NCBI RefSeq assembly: GCF_900496995.4
Contig: NW_024470383.1
Location: 186,001 to 250,000, forward strand
Source: Aquila chrysaetos chrysaetos
Lineage: Eukaryota; Chordata; Aves; Accipitriformes; Accipitridae
Reading direction: 5' to 3'
DNA: 64,000 nucleotides
Part shown: piece by piece, positions 1-11,510 of the stretch
Position numbering within the stretch: position 1 is the first letter of the stretch
Layout: each line of letters starts with the position of its first letter
Made by a program: the position numbers and the translations under genes
The notes under the pieces: model-generated
Databases searched by the model: none
Seen by the model: only the letters and a program-made list of their open reading frames with translations
What the model was told of the DNA's origin: nothing

Positions 1-443
1 GAAGCCGCCATGCAACAGGTACCACGGCTCAAGCATCACCCACAGCTTCGGGGCTGTGGGTGGAGACCCCATCTCGTTGGGGATGCCGGAGGGTTGTTGT
101 CCCCTTTCCACGTGGAAGGGGGACAACAAGGCCAGGAACATTGGGAAAGCACCCCAAGACCCCCCCCCCCCCCCCCGTCCTCCCAACTGCTGTCACCATC
201 CACATCACCCTCTCCCTGCACCACCCCATGCCCTCAGCACCTTCCTCCGTTGCTCCTCTTGCTTTCCCCCCATACCAGGGGAGATTTTTCCAGCATGGGC
301 ACAACCCACTTTTCCCAAAAAAGGCACCTGGAGGGGCTCAAACAACAGGAAAAGCCTCCAGTGTCCCAGGGGGGGTTGCAAAAGCCCCTTGCCCCGTGGC
401 ACCCGTGGGGCCAGGGACCACTCACACTCATCCTCTGCTGCAG
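1..443. other. intronic sequence upstream of the K1 lectin exons
   Basis: No coding exon was recognised here. The stretch holds poly-C runs (about 160-176), a pyrimidine-rich tract and, at its right end, the CAG acceptor at 441-443 that opens the first visible lectin exon of K1. The membrane-anchor and stalk exons of K1 must lie to the left of the window. Confidence 0.5.
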
Positions 444-1875
444 ACACCTCGGTTTGCCGGCTGTGTCCCGCCGGCTGGCAGCCATTCGCAGCCAAGTGCT
501 ACTGGGTTTCCACAAAAACCGGAGCCTGGGAGGTGGCGGCAGAGAACTGTTCAAACCAGCAATCTCAGCTGGTCATGCTGAAGAGCGTGGAGGAGAAGGT
601 AACTAACTGCGGGGGAAAGGCTCGAGCGTTGCGCCGCCTTTGGCTTTTTTAAGCTTTGCTTTCCACAAAAAGCCACACAGCCCCCAGACTGTCCTTCCTG
701 GCTTGCAAAGCATCCAAGCCCACGCTGCCAGGCAGGATTTCAGGGAAAAACCCCAGAAACATGAGCTGAGAGGAGATGAAAGGAGAAGGGCAAAAACATG
801 CCACCCCATACATGAGCTTCCAGGCTCCTCTATCACCCCAAAAAACACTGTTCCCCTGCCCATCATGTCCAGAACACTCTTCCACCTCTTCCAAAGAACC
901 CACCGACCTCTCCAGCCCCCCCAGTCTGCAGCTGGGATGTGCCAAGCTCATCCCAGACCAGACCCCCACGGGTAGGATCAGGTCTCCATCCCTCCTCTCC
1001 CAGGCTTTTGTCAGGGACATGATCGGAAACACCTCCAGAGCTTGGCTGGGGCTGAGCGTCAACCAGATGAGAGGGAAAAATTGGACGTGGAAGGATGGAT
1101 CCCCTTTACAGGAAGCCTTGTGAGTACTGTCCCGCTCCGGTTCATGAGCAGGTTGCAAGAACCATGTACAGGGGAAATATTTCCCAGCCTGATGCTCACC
1201 ACAGACCTGGCTACTCCAAAAATCCCTCTGGAGCCAGCAGCAAGGCTCACGGGAGCAAATTAAACCAGAGTGATGCAGGTCTGGTCTCTGCAGCCCAGCT
1301 GCTGAAGAAGGAGAAGAAAGGAAAAAGCGATTAAACCGTTATTGCTATTTTACACCCAAATGCAAAGTGCAAAGGCAGGGAAATTTCAACCCATTAAAAA
1401 GCGGGAAGATTGCCCCAGTGGTAGTATTTTTCACACGGGGGTGCTGTGGTAGCCACAGTGACCCCAGTAGATGGAAAAAAGATTCTGATAGAGCTAATAT
1501 TTATTAGACAAGTAATACACAAATGGGGGTGTGGGGAGGAGAAACAAGTTTTTGGGGGAGCACAGACTCCCCCAACACAGCTGGAAAAACAAGAGGCTGG
1601 TACCTTCCCGTGCTCACAGCTGAGTGGACAACTGCTGACCTGGTTCGGGTTTTGGGGGGGAAAAAACACCCCAATGAGATAAATACTGTCACTGGAAACA
1701 CAGTGCCCAAGCGCAGGACGCCAGGCTGATTGCCAGCACGGTGCTTTTGAGGTTCCCGGTGCAGGGTCCCATGAAGGCAGACGCTTGTATCGCGATTTGG
1801 AAGAATCAGCTGCACTCCCACATCTGCAGCACTTTGTTCCACTGGATTTGCCAGAAAGAGGCCACCGAGATTTAA
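444..1875 (+). CDS. K1: NK-receptor-like C-type lectin (NKR-P1/B-NK type), 3' part
   Basis: The three exons of a C-type lectin-like domain are visible: 444-598 (phase 1 in, 155 nt), 1004-1119 (116 nt, phase 0 in, 2 out) and 1752-1875 (124 nt, ending TAA). Acceptors are CAG, CAG and GAG, and all three exons join in frame. Landmarks are CRLCPAGW, KCYWVS and ENC in the first, WLGL and NWTWKDGS in the second, and FPVQG, ADAC and HWICQK in the third. The paired C..C before the Trp and the WICQK end are typical of NKR-P1/KLRB1-like and chicken B-NK-like receptors, which are type II receptors on NK or T cells. The cysteine set looks complete. The 155-nt first exon matches gene C exactly in length (62890-63044), so the two are paralogues. 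It faces A1 tail to tail, about 450 bases apart. The cytoplasmic tail is outside the window, so activating or inhibitory sense is unknown. Confidence 0.85.
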
Positions 1876-2328
1876 GCCAGAGGAAACAACATGAGGAACA
1901 ACGGAGACAGACTTGGTACCGGGCATCTCGCCGGGATGCCAAAACACATCCCAGAGCAGGACTCGGAAGCAATTCTGTTTCGTTTCTCCACTTTGCATTT
2001 CTGCCCCTCACCTCCAGCTCCTCCAAATCCACCAAAGAACAAATACACCAAAACCAGCAGGACTGAGCTTTGCAGCACGGCACCTGCCAGCAAAGCAGAG
2101 AGTTTTCCAAGCCTCTTGGATATTCCCAAGTCTGCAAAACTGGAAAGACTCTAGTGGTCAGACTAAAGTAAGGATCCTTTGGTCACGGCTCTGTGTCATC
2201 GTCATGAGGAGTTTCTGCTTCTGTAAGCTAAAATTAAATCAAATCTGTGCTGTTGCGAGACGCTCACTACCATGTTGTGTAGGGTTAATAGCAGCTTGTG
2301 GTTGATCTTCTCTGCCGACAGGGAAATT

Positions 2329-5003
2329 TCAGGTGAAATTCAGAAGGATTTCTGAATCCTTCTGAATCCCACTGGGGTGCTTTTGCGGGTGGCTGCAGAC
2401 AGAGTATTTCAGCTGGGAGCACCAGTCGCTGCTGATCCCGTCAGCATTGATATAGGCACATTGGCCCTTGCCCCGGACCTCGAACCTGCACCAAACAGCA
2501 GAAGGAAAACTCAAAGGGAAGCCAAGGGGTTGCTGTCAGCTGCAGGTCAGCGGCTGAGCACCTCCCATACAGGCTAACAGCGCTGCAAGGAGCAGGGACC
2601 ACCCTTCCCCAGCAAACAACCTGCCCCATGCAGAACAAAAACTGCCTCCCAGTCCCCAAAGGAGGGAATACTTTCAGTTGCTTGGTCCCAAGGGGGGTTG
2701 ATCCAGGGATGCCCTCATTAAAATTGTGTGTGTGTGTGTGTGTGTGCGCGCGTGCGTGTGTGTGTGTGTCTTCTTGCATTCCATCCCTGACCCATCTCAG
2801 CGCAGGCCATGGTTATGTTCTCCAGAAGAAGAGAGGATGTACCTGTTGCTGAAGAGAGACCCGTTGGACCATTTCCAAGGTCCAGAGCCTTCCCTGTGGA
2901 GACCGATCCAGTAGTGCAAGGAACTCCCATAGCGCAAGAGAAAATGCTAGAGGGGGGGGAAAAAGCAAGCATTCACGCTACGTCCTCCAGGGGAATCCCA
3001 AATCTGCTTCCCAAAAGCCACCGACACACCACTGCCTCAGGGATTTCCCATTTACCAGCTCCTCCTGGGTGTCAATGATGGCCAAATGGGCTCTGAGAGA
3101 ACGGCAAAAGATCTGACTCCTGTTCCAGTCCGTTTCGTCCTCCACAAAGTAAAAGCACTTCTCCCTGTACCCGATCCCATTTTCCAGGCAGCTGGGAAGG
3201 ACAGGAGAGGAACAGGATGGACAGGACGGGCATTTCTTAGCTAGAAATAAGCAGAACACATCCTGGTGACTTACACCACTGGGTTTTCTCCAGGGGAGGA
3301 GAGGACTTTGGTGGTGGGCACCTCCACCTCCAGACACTTACCTGCCAGCGCGATTATGGTGAGAAGCAATGCTGCTATGACCACGGTGACCCCGATGGGG
3401 ACCTTTTTGTCTTTAATGCACTTGAGGCTAAAACCTGGGGACAAACTGCGTGGAAGAGGCACAGCCGGCAAACCCACGGCACAAAGAGCACCCCAAGCTC
3501 CCTGCAGCTCTTGTATTCCCCCCACGGGTGCCTTCAACACCTTTAGATACAGCCACAAAGCATGTGGGGGGCCACAGTGAGGTGCAGGCTCAGGTCAGGG
3601 GGTGCATCCCAGTGCTTTCATCAGCCTCCAAGGATTTTTAGGGCTCCCTGACCTCAATGCATCCTCTCCATACCCCGTCAACCAGGAGAGACAGGCACCA
3701 TCCCCAGGACCCACAGCTTGGGCTGCCCTGTGCCTCCTGCAGCTTGGAAACAGCTTTACCTTTCTTGCATCCTCCTCACTCCAGCTATTTTAACTACCTT
3801 TTAGCTGCCCACATCATGCTAAGCACGGCCACGACCTCCGAAACAACGTCCTCAAAACAAGACTGGTGCTTACTGGTCCCTTCCTCCGCTCTCTGCTGCG
3901 ATGGCATCATTGCAGCAGTCGACTCTTCGCCTGTGCAAAAAGCAAGAAGCCTGTGCAAATGAAGTGAGTTACTGCTAATGCTGTGAAGTTCTTCAGTAGG
4001 ACAAGCCTGACCCTGGATACTTTTCTCCCAGGACAGTCAAAGCAGCATTCCCCCTTGTCGTGGTTTAATCCCAGCTGGTAAATAAGCACCACGCACCTGC
4101 TCACTCATTCCCCCCGCCCCCCACCCCCCACCCCCGACAGTGGGATGTGGGAGAGAATCGGGGAAATAAAAAGTAAAACTTGTGGGTTGAGATAAGAACA
4201 GTTAAATAGGCCAGAAAGGAAGAAAATAGTTATAATAATAACAATAACAAAATTACAATAATAGTAGAAGGACTGGAATAGATAAGTGATGCACAGCACA
4301 ATTACTCACCACCCTCTGACCAATGCCCCATTAGTTCCCAAGCAGCAATCCCCCCAGGCCAACTCCCCCCAGTTTCTATACTGGGCATGACATCACATGC
4401 TATGGAATGCCCCTGTGGCCAGTTTGGCTCAGCTGTCCTGGCTGTGTCCCCTCCCAACTGCTTGTGCATCTCCAGCCTTCCTGCTGGCTGGGCAGGAGAA
4501 GCTGAAAAATCCTTGATTTTATCTAAACATTACTTCGCAAAAGCGGAAGTGTGTTATCGACATACTTCTTACAGTGAACCCAAACATACCAGCTACTAGG
4601 AAGAAAATTAACTCTATCCCAGCTGAAACCAGGACACCCCTTCATCTGGTTTACATGCATGGCAGGAAGGGAAACATGATTTCTGCCTTCAAAAAACAGG
4701 ATTTGCTTTGTTTTTCCAAGCCAGCCTTCATTTTATTGGCTTCTGCCAGCTCTGATTGCCCTGGACAGGTGTCGTCTCAATTACTGCCCCACTTCTTCAA
4801 CTCCAAGGTGTTTTCAGCTCCAGTCTCCGCTCCAGGACCCTCAGGTCAGCCCCCAGGGTGCTGGGTGGCCCTTCAAACCCATCTGAGCCACGTCCCCCAG
4901 CCCAAAGCCAGAACCACTCCTCCATCTCCCCACCATTTGCTCTTAAAGCCTCTAGGAAAGGGGATGGTGCTGATGTACCTGCATCCTGAAGAGCATCCGC
5001 CAT
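2329..5003 (-). CDS. A1: CLEC2-like type II C-type lectin, six exons
   Basis: Exons on the minus strand are 5003-4979 (ATG, 25 nt), 3930-3874 (57), 3434-3342 (93, membrane anchor), 3240-3056 (185), 2946-2843 (104) and 2485-2329 (157, ends TGA). They sum to 621 nt, an open frame of 206 residues. The start MADALQDAG is chosen because it splices in phase with exon 2. The anchor contains VTVVIAALLLTIIALAG with no charged residue, and the tail has no tyrosine. The lectin domain shows KCFYF, WIGL, KWSNGS, FEVRG and six cysteines. These are CLEC2 traits (Clr, LLT1, AICL, B-lec), a family usually serving as ligands for NKR-P1-type receptors. Family-typical calcium ligands are not evident. Compared with the other A copies it has IFCRSLRAHLAI in exon 4 and SQLKYSVC in exon 6, and keeps an extra Leu near the end. 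It converges with K1. Binding partner is inferred only. Confidence 0.87.
2725..2769. repeat. (GT)n microsatellite in A1 intron 5
   Basis: An almost pure GT run with a GCGCGC interruption lies about 75 bases from the donor of A1 exon 5 (minus strand). The corresponding place in A2 holds an AC run, in A3 a TA/GA run, and in A4 a short GA run, so this spot differs in every paralogue. Confidence 0.9.
4056..4636 (-). mobile_element. solo LTR (family 1) in A1 intron 1
   Basis: About 580 bases. Read on the minus strand it runs from TGTCCTGGTTTCAGCTGGG to ...CCACGACA, with an AT-rich TTATTATTG-type middle. The same insertion at the same intron position is present in A2, A3 and A4, so it predates duplication of the A genes. 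This LTR type occurs many times in the window and is abundant in birds. Confidence 0.85.
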
Positions 5004-5270
5004 CCTGGTGCCACCGAGGGGACAGCAGGACCCTCCGGGGACAAGCACGTCCCTCAACTCCACCAGCAACAAGGCGAGCAGGGTCGAGAACACCTCGAGA
5101 CTGCAGCACGGCACCAGGGACCTGCCAGGTCCTTCTCCGTCCCGGGAGAATGCTCCTCCAGTCACTAAAATAAAAAGCCAAAAAGCTCACAATCTCCCCA
5201 AAACCTCAGTGCTGCTCATCACAGCACTTTTTTCTAAACCTCTTTTTTTCCTCAAAGCACCTTTTCTCCT

Positions 5271-6346
5271 TGTGGTGGGTTGACCCTGGCTGGACACCAG
5301 GTGCCCACCAAAGCCATTCTATCACTCCCCCTCCTCAGCTGGACAGGGGAGAGAAAATATAACAAAGGGCTGGTGGGTCAAGATAAGGACAGGAGAGATC
5401 ACTCACCAGTTACCATCACGGACAAAACAGACTCAGCTTGGGGAAAATTAACTCAATTTATTACAAATCAACCAGAGTAGGGTAATGAGAAATAAAACCA
5501 AATCTCAGAACACCTTCCCTCCCCGCCTCTCTTCTTCCCAGGCACAACTTCACTCCCGGATTCTCTACCAACCACCCCCAGCGGTGCAGGGGGACGGGGA
5601 ATGGGGTTGATGGTCAGTTCATCACATCTTATTTCTGCCGCTTCATCTTCTTCAGGGGCAGGACTCATCACACTCTTCCCCTGCTCCAGCATGGGGTCCC
5701 TCCCACGGGAGACAGTCCTCCACGAACTGCTCCAGCGTGGGTCCTTTCCACGCCGTGCAGTCCTTCAGGAGCACCCTGCTCCAGCGTGGGTCCCCCACGG
5801 GGTCACAAGTCCTGCCAGAAAACTTCCTCCGTGGGCTCCTCTCTCCACAGATCCGCAGGTCCTGCCAGGAGCCTGCTCCAGCGCGGGGTTCCCACGGGGT
5901 CACAGCCTCCTTCGGGAACCCACCTGCTCCGGCGTGGGGTCCTCCACGGGCTGCAGGTGGAGATCTGCTCCACCGTGGACCTCCCTGGGCTGCAGGGGGA
6001 CAGCCTGCCTCACCATGGTCTTCATCACCACGGGCTGCAGGGGAATCTCTGCTCCAGCACCTGGAGCATCTCCTCCCCCTCCTTCTTCACTGACCTGGGT
6101 TGTTTCTCTTACATGTTCTCACTCTCTCTCTGGCTGCCGTTTCTGTCTGTCTCAGCAACGTTTTTCCTTCTTAAAAATGTTATCACAGAGGCGTTACCAC
6201 TATCGCTGATGGGCTCGGCCTTGGCTGGCAGCAGGTCCGTCTTAGAGCCGGCTGGTCTTGGCTCTGTCGGACCCAGGGGAAGCTTCCAGCAGCTTCTTGC
6301 AGAAGCCACCCCCGCTACCAAAACCTTGCCATGCAAAGCCAATACA
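5271..6346. mobile_element. ERVL-type solo LTR with 5-bp target duplication
   Basis: It begins TGTGGTGGGTTGACCCTGG and ends CCAATACA, 1076 bases. It is flanked by CTCCT at 5266-5270 and again at 6347-6351. The other A blocks have the uninterrupted site with a single CTCCT (for example near 13310 and 37568, on the other strand). A 5-bp duplication fits ERVL-class elements. It lies upstream of A1 only, so it inserted after the A1 block separated from the others. No coding sequence remains. Confidence 0.85.
5690..6075. repeat. degenerate tandem repeats inside the ERVL LTR
   Basis: Units built around TGCTCCAGCGTGGG...CCACGG recur with variable spacing, about eight times. They are GC-rich and part of the LTR, not an independent satellite. 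Confidence 0.7.
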
Positions 6347-6795
6347 CTCCTTTTTCCAGATCCCAGCCTGCATTCACTCTGAGTTATTGCTTCTCAAAAC
6401 CTCCCACAACAGCATATTTTCCTACGTTGTTCTTACAAACTGGTTTTCTATTTCTTTTGGGTTTTGACCTTTCCATCGATGCTGCCTTTTCTCAAAGCCC
6501 ATGGCAACGCATGAACAGATTCAGGTCTGACTCGGAGAAGCAAAAGCGGTCCTGCAGGAGCTATTTGTAGAACATTCACATTTACAAGAAAAACCTCAGA
6601 AAAACCAGACCAAGAACCCACTAATGCAAAATAGAAAAACCTGCAGATGCTGTTGCCAACAAGCCCTTGAAGTCACCAAGAGCTGCAGCTGCTGCAACAA
6701 AGAATTTCCGTATTTAGTAAAACTATATATACAACCCTGACATCAGATGCACAGCTGGTGTTCCTGTTTAATATCAGCACTGTAAATACAAATTA

Positions 6796-9430
6796 CATTA
6801 CCAGTACCTGCACTTTGAACCTTCCTCAATTTGCAGCAATTTTCCAGAGAGGCACAACCTTTGTGTGTTTGCAAAATAAGAATCAAAAGGAAATTTTTTT
6901 TCTGCCCAAACACTTGATTTTGAATAGCGTTTAACTGATGGAGCATTTTGCTACTGTCCCCAACATGCAAAACCAAATTACTCCTGCCCCAGGCTGCAGC
7001 TTGGTGCATTCTGGAGTAAAACAGCAGGTGATGGAGGAAGAGGAAAAAAAAAGACACCAAGTGGGGAACAACAGAGAAACTTGATCATCAGAAAATACTC
7101 CCGAATACACTGGGCTTGTGGGAAATAAAGGATTTTTGTGTCCCAAAAAGCATATCAAAAATACTACAGGCGAACATTGTTCTAGTTCATGGCCTTGGTA
7201 GGGGGAAACATTGCTGCCTGGAGAAGTAATGCCTTTGCAAGCAGCACGTGCTTGAAATAAATCAAAGGCGCTTTTGTCTAGCACCCAAGGAGCGAGGAAT
7301 TCACGCAGCAAACAGGACTGAATCCCTCATGCCCTGACAAGACCCAAATACTGCTGCAAAAAAAGAAAAAAAACCCACCTTTTATTTGCAGGCAGACCCT
7401 ACGCAACAGGGCACACAGCGAGGTGTCACTGCAAGGAGACACCCTGGGGTCACCAGGACCCCAACGTGGGACCCACAGCCTGGGCTGAGCTGGAGTGGGA
7501 GTCCCAGGGGAGAAGGGAGCAGAGTGCCGAAGGGGAAGATGCTAGAGGGTGGAAAAAAAACCACTTGCCCCCAAACGAAGGTAGGAAGTTCCCTTCTGCA
7601 GGGCTTTGTGAGGCAGCCCCAGCGCTCGTCTCTGCAGGCTCCCAACTCACCGTCTGCATGCCTGAAGGAAAATGGACTTTTCTACGCCTGCTTCCTAAGT
7701 CCACACTCGAGGGGAAGCTGCTGCTGAACTTGGGGTTTCCAGCTTCCAGGAGCTGCTGGGAGAGGACAGGTAAGTTCCTGCTAAGCAACCAACTTCCACT
7801 GCGCATTTTTTTCTCCGTGGCAGAAGAAAATCTGCAGATTTCCCCCCTCCCCATGCCCACAGCCTCCATCCAGGTGAGGGATTTAAACACATGCAGGGAT
7901 ACTCTCTGCTCCTGAACCCCAAATTTATCGCCTACGTGCAGTACTGGAAACAGAGGCATCTAATAATATCCGATACCAAGCAGCTCCTGAAACCCACCCT
8001 TTCCATGGTAAATCACTCCTTCTTCTGACCAGTACTGTTGCCCTAGGAACCGCCCTACCAGAGTTCCTGTATTTTTTTTATTTTTTTTTTTTTGAGTTAA
8101 CCTTACACCCTCCTACACCCACCAAAGCCAGATGGGGACATGGGGGAGTGGCTGCATCCCAAACCCCAGCCAGGCTCTGCCAGGACTTGCAGAATCACAA
8201 AAAAGCAAAGCTGCAACCCTGAGGCTTCCAAGACACCCCCAGGTTGGATGTTTTTGGGGTACAGCATCAATGGTGGTTTCTCTGCTCCGTTTTCACAGCT
8301 AGCGTGATCATTAGGGACCTGCAAAAGCTCACTCAGATTTTCCATGACGTAATGGACCACACCAAGGGATGGGACCAGATAAAAACACGAGCTTGAGCAG
8401 CAGTAACAAATTATTTCAGCAACTTAATGGACAGTTTCCCTGGTGAGCAATTCCACTCTCCCCTGGATATGCTACAACAATCTCTAGAATTGAGAAGCAG
8501 GCTCAAGTCTAAACTTGCTTCACCCAGGTCCAGCCCAAACCTCCCACCACGCAACGCTCTCCTACCCCCTTTCCTCGGGGCTTTTACCCCACATAACTCA
8601 CCGCTTGGTCCAAGGGAAAGGTGGTGGGTGCAAGCGCCTGGGAGCCCACCGATTTCAGCTCTCCCGGCTCCGTTACCGACCGGCTCAAGGCTTTTCAGCC
8701 CACGCTGAGACGCGGCATTGCCCTGGCAGTGGGTGGAGGCAGGTTGGCATCCGAGGATTGCCCCACACAGGGGGTCCTCGGGGTGGGGATGGGCTGAGAA
8801 TCTCTTGAGAGCTCCCTGTGTCTTGTCTCCTACAGAGAAATACAGAGGGGACACAAAGCTTTCTATACACTCTCCAGCCAAAAAAATAAAGAAATAAACA
8901 CTCAGCAAGGGCAGATCAGCAGGTGAGCCTTCACAGTTGCCTTGGAACAGTCATGCATGAAAATAAAAACCAGAGCAAACAGTCCACCCCCAGCACCATC
9001 AAAACAAACCAGCTCAAAGGCAACTTAATTATTGCAGTATTTACCACTGCTGACCTTCCTCTAACCCCTCCAGCACCCATAAGGGTGCCAGGGAGGTGGG
9101 AGCTGCTCCAGCCCTTGTACCTCTGTGCCCACCAACCTAGGTGGCAAAAGCGGGGATGGAGGCAGAGACACATCTCCCCCCCTTGAGCTTTTTCCCCCTC
9201 CTTCCCTCTCTCCCAGCTTTTTGTACCATCCTTAAATGAGTCCCATCCACTCACATTCCTTCTTGGATTAAACCAGCTGCTTCAGTAAATTCCATCAAGA
9301 AAAACAAAAACCCAGGGGAGGCTGGGTGACAGGGATGGCATCAGGTCAAAAACTCCCAAGTGCATCTGCTGACAGTGCCCACCATCAGCATCTTCACCTG
9401 CCAGAGTGACATGGCTGGTTTAGAGCTGAC
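6796..9430. other. unique spacer without a recognised gene
   Basis: This stretch has no counterpart elsewhere in the window. Open frames here are short, and none shows lectin landmarks (KCYY/KCFY, W-x-G-L, WICxK) or a phase-consistent exon series. There is an A/T run at about 8080-8097. A donor-like GTAAGT follows GGACAG at about 7770, but I could not build an exon set around it. It may hold promoter sequence for A1 or relics of lost genes; nothing firm can be said. Confidence 0.5.
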
Positions 9431-10026
9431 TGTTGCTGTTTAACCCCAGGCGGTAAATAAGCACCGCGCAGCTGCTCACTCATTCCACACCACCCCAATA
9501 CCTAGTGGGATGGGGGAGAGAATCAGGGAAAAAAAGTAAAACTAGTGGGTTGAGATCAGAACAGTTTAATAGGACAGAAAGGAAGAAAATAATAATGACA
9601 ATAATAACAATAATACAATGACAATAATAATAAAAGGACTGGAATACACAAAACAAGTGATGCACAATGCAATTGCTCACCACCCACCAACCAACACCCT
9701 GTGAGTTCCTAAGCAGCAATCCCTCCCAGCCCCACTCTGCCCAGTTTATATACTGGGCATGACTTCACACGGCATGGAATACCCCTTTGGCCAGTTTGGC
9801 TCAGCTGTCCCAGCTGTGTCCACTCCCAACTTCTTGTGCCCCTCCAGCCTTCTTGCTGGCTGGGCAGGAGAAGCTGAAAAATCCCTGTCTTGCTCTAAAC
9901 ATTACCCAGCAACAACAGAAAACATCAGTGTGTTATCAACATTCTTCTCATACTGAACCCAAAACATAATGGCTATACCAGCTACTAGAAGGAAAATTAA
10001 CTCTATCCCAGCTGAAACCAGCACAG
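9431..10026 (-). mobile_element. solo LTR (family 1)
   Basis: Full-length copy of the common LTR, minus orientation, with a TATA-like TATATAA (minus strand, near 9748) just before the GGGCAGAGTGGGG segment and AT-rich TTATTATTG repeats. It is independent of the intron-1 copies because its flanks differ. Confidence 0.8.
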
Positions 10027-11177
10027 TGACTAATCCCATCAGCCTTTCCCACAGAGAAACACTTGCCAGCTCCCTGGCCAGGGCCTCTTCCGTACTTGCT
10101 CTATAAAAGGAACCGAGTTTTTCAAATGTTTAAAATAAAACCCAAAACAAACACAGGGCCAAGGCTGCTGCCCTCTATCACAGCCAGCGCTGGGTAACAA
10201 ATGCAGCAGACAGAACTATTTCTGGGCTCGACATGCCAGATTTTTCCTCCCCTCCATCATAATTGCAAAGAAAAGGACAGGTAGGAGCAAGCAGCGCTGG
10301 GGAACAGCAGAGGTGATGGTTAGGACCTGATGGAAGATGGTGGTTTCTCTCCCCTACGGCAGTTCTTTCCAGCAACATTCTGTTTTCAGCAAAGTGAGCT
10401 GGCGAGAGGAGGTGCTGCAGGCAGGAGCAGCAGCTCGGGGATGCACATGCGTCTACGCAGGGGTGTGTTTGCTTGTGCAAAGCTGTGGATGGGGGCTCTG
10501 AGGGCCCCCCAAATACTGATTCCCCCCCCCGAAGGTGCTGCTGCAGGAGCCCCAGAAGCGGCAATAGGGACAAACTCAACCTGGATAGTGGGCGAAGAAA
10601 CCTCACTGCACCCCCTGCCAGAGCAACGACAGCGTGGCAACGTGAAGGGTGGGCATCAGGGCTGCTGCAGACAGCCCCTTCCCAGTGCTCCCAGTCCAGC
10701 CATCCTCGAGGCGCCCAGTTCAGGCAGCTGGGTCCACGCAGCAGGGACGGGAGGCAGCGCCAGCCCACGGGGCAGTCCCACCGAGCTTTGCAGCTCGCTC
10801 TCAGCTGGGGAAACCCCCTTTTGGGGGGGTTTCTGCGACAGGGAGAGGCTCCTCCATCTCCCCCATCACCTTGGAGGTGGCAGCTGCCCCTTAGACCTGC
10901 AGCTGTGCCCCCGGCCCCCTCCTCTGCTCGGCAAAACGGGCCCTCCGTGAGCTCCGGGCCGGGCACTGCCTGGCGGCGAGCTCCCTTGCTGGGGGTTTGG
11001 GGTTTCTTTCTCATCCCCCTGCTTCTTTTTTTCCTTTTTATCCCGAGACTCCCACCACTGCGCTTCCCCTCCGCCTTGGCAATGCTCCTTCGAGCACCGG
11101 GCCACGAGCATCCGCATCCGTCTGCTCCGCTGCCCCTCAGTCCCTTCCCGGAATGAGACCCCGGGGGGGGGGGGGGG
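10027..11177. other. GC-rich unique region, no recognised gene
   Basis: The part from about 10510 to 10720 resembles 23195-23440 (shared GGTGCTGC-GCAGGAGCCCC and CCCAGTGCTCCCAGTC blocks), so it is an old, diverged copy of the array's A-to-C spacer. Long open frames on both strands reflect high GC, not coding: they lack domains and cross into the neighbouring LTR. Confidence 0.5.
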
Positions 11178-11510
11178 TCGTGGTTTAACCCCAGCCAGCA
11201 ATTAAGCACCACGCAGCCGCTCACTCACTTCTGCCCAGTGGGATGGGGGAGAGAATCGGGAAAAGAAGTAAAACTCGTGGGTCGAGATGAGAACAGTTTA
11301 ATAGAACAGAAAGAAGAAACTAATAAAAACGATAACGCTAGTGAAATGACAATAGTAATAATAAAAGGACTGGAACATACAAGTGACGCACAGTGCAATT
11401 TCTCACCACCCGCCGATCGACGCCCAGTTAGTCCCCGAGCGGCGATCCCCCCTGCTCCCCACTCCGCCCAGTTTCTATACTGGGCATGACCTTCCCCTCC
11501 TGGGAAGCCG
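11178..11510 (-). mobile_element. family-1 LTR, 3' half, fused to a CpG-rich block
   Basis: The R/U5 side of the LTR (minus orientation) is intact up to the TATA-proximal segment CCCAGTATAGAAACTGGG. There the usual U3 is replaced by the GC-rich block at 11511-11850. The same fusion point recurs at about 28160, 35510, 46900 and 54230. Confidence 0.75.

Larger units (their letters stand above)
1600..6795 (-). repeat. inverted copy of the A-gene block
   Basis: The K1 last exon, A1, its intron-1 LTR and the upstream flank are all found again in opposite orientation at about 12.9-22.98 kb, and in the same orientation as that at 37.1-41.7 and 55.8-60.7 kb. Left similarity stops near 1600 (matching about 22.98 kb) and right similarity stops near 6795 (matching the stretch around 12.88 and 37.15 kb). 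The window therefore contains a large inverted duplication with about 6 kb between its arms, further split by mobile elements. Limits were judged by eye. Confidence 0.8.

Noticed and set aside
5690-6075. Regularly spaced repeats resembling a CRISPR array
   Set aside because: Units are degenerate, spacing varies, and the whole lies within an ERVL LTR of a vertebrate genome.
7390-7920. Possible additional lectin exon near 7640-7770 (acceptor-like CAG, donor-like GTAAGT)
   Set aside because: None of the three frames contains lectin landmarks, and no partner exons in phase were found.
10178-11224. 348-codon open frame on the minus strand
   Set aside because: It starts inside an LTR remnant, crosses a GC-rich spacer, and has no recognisable domain or splice structure.
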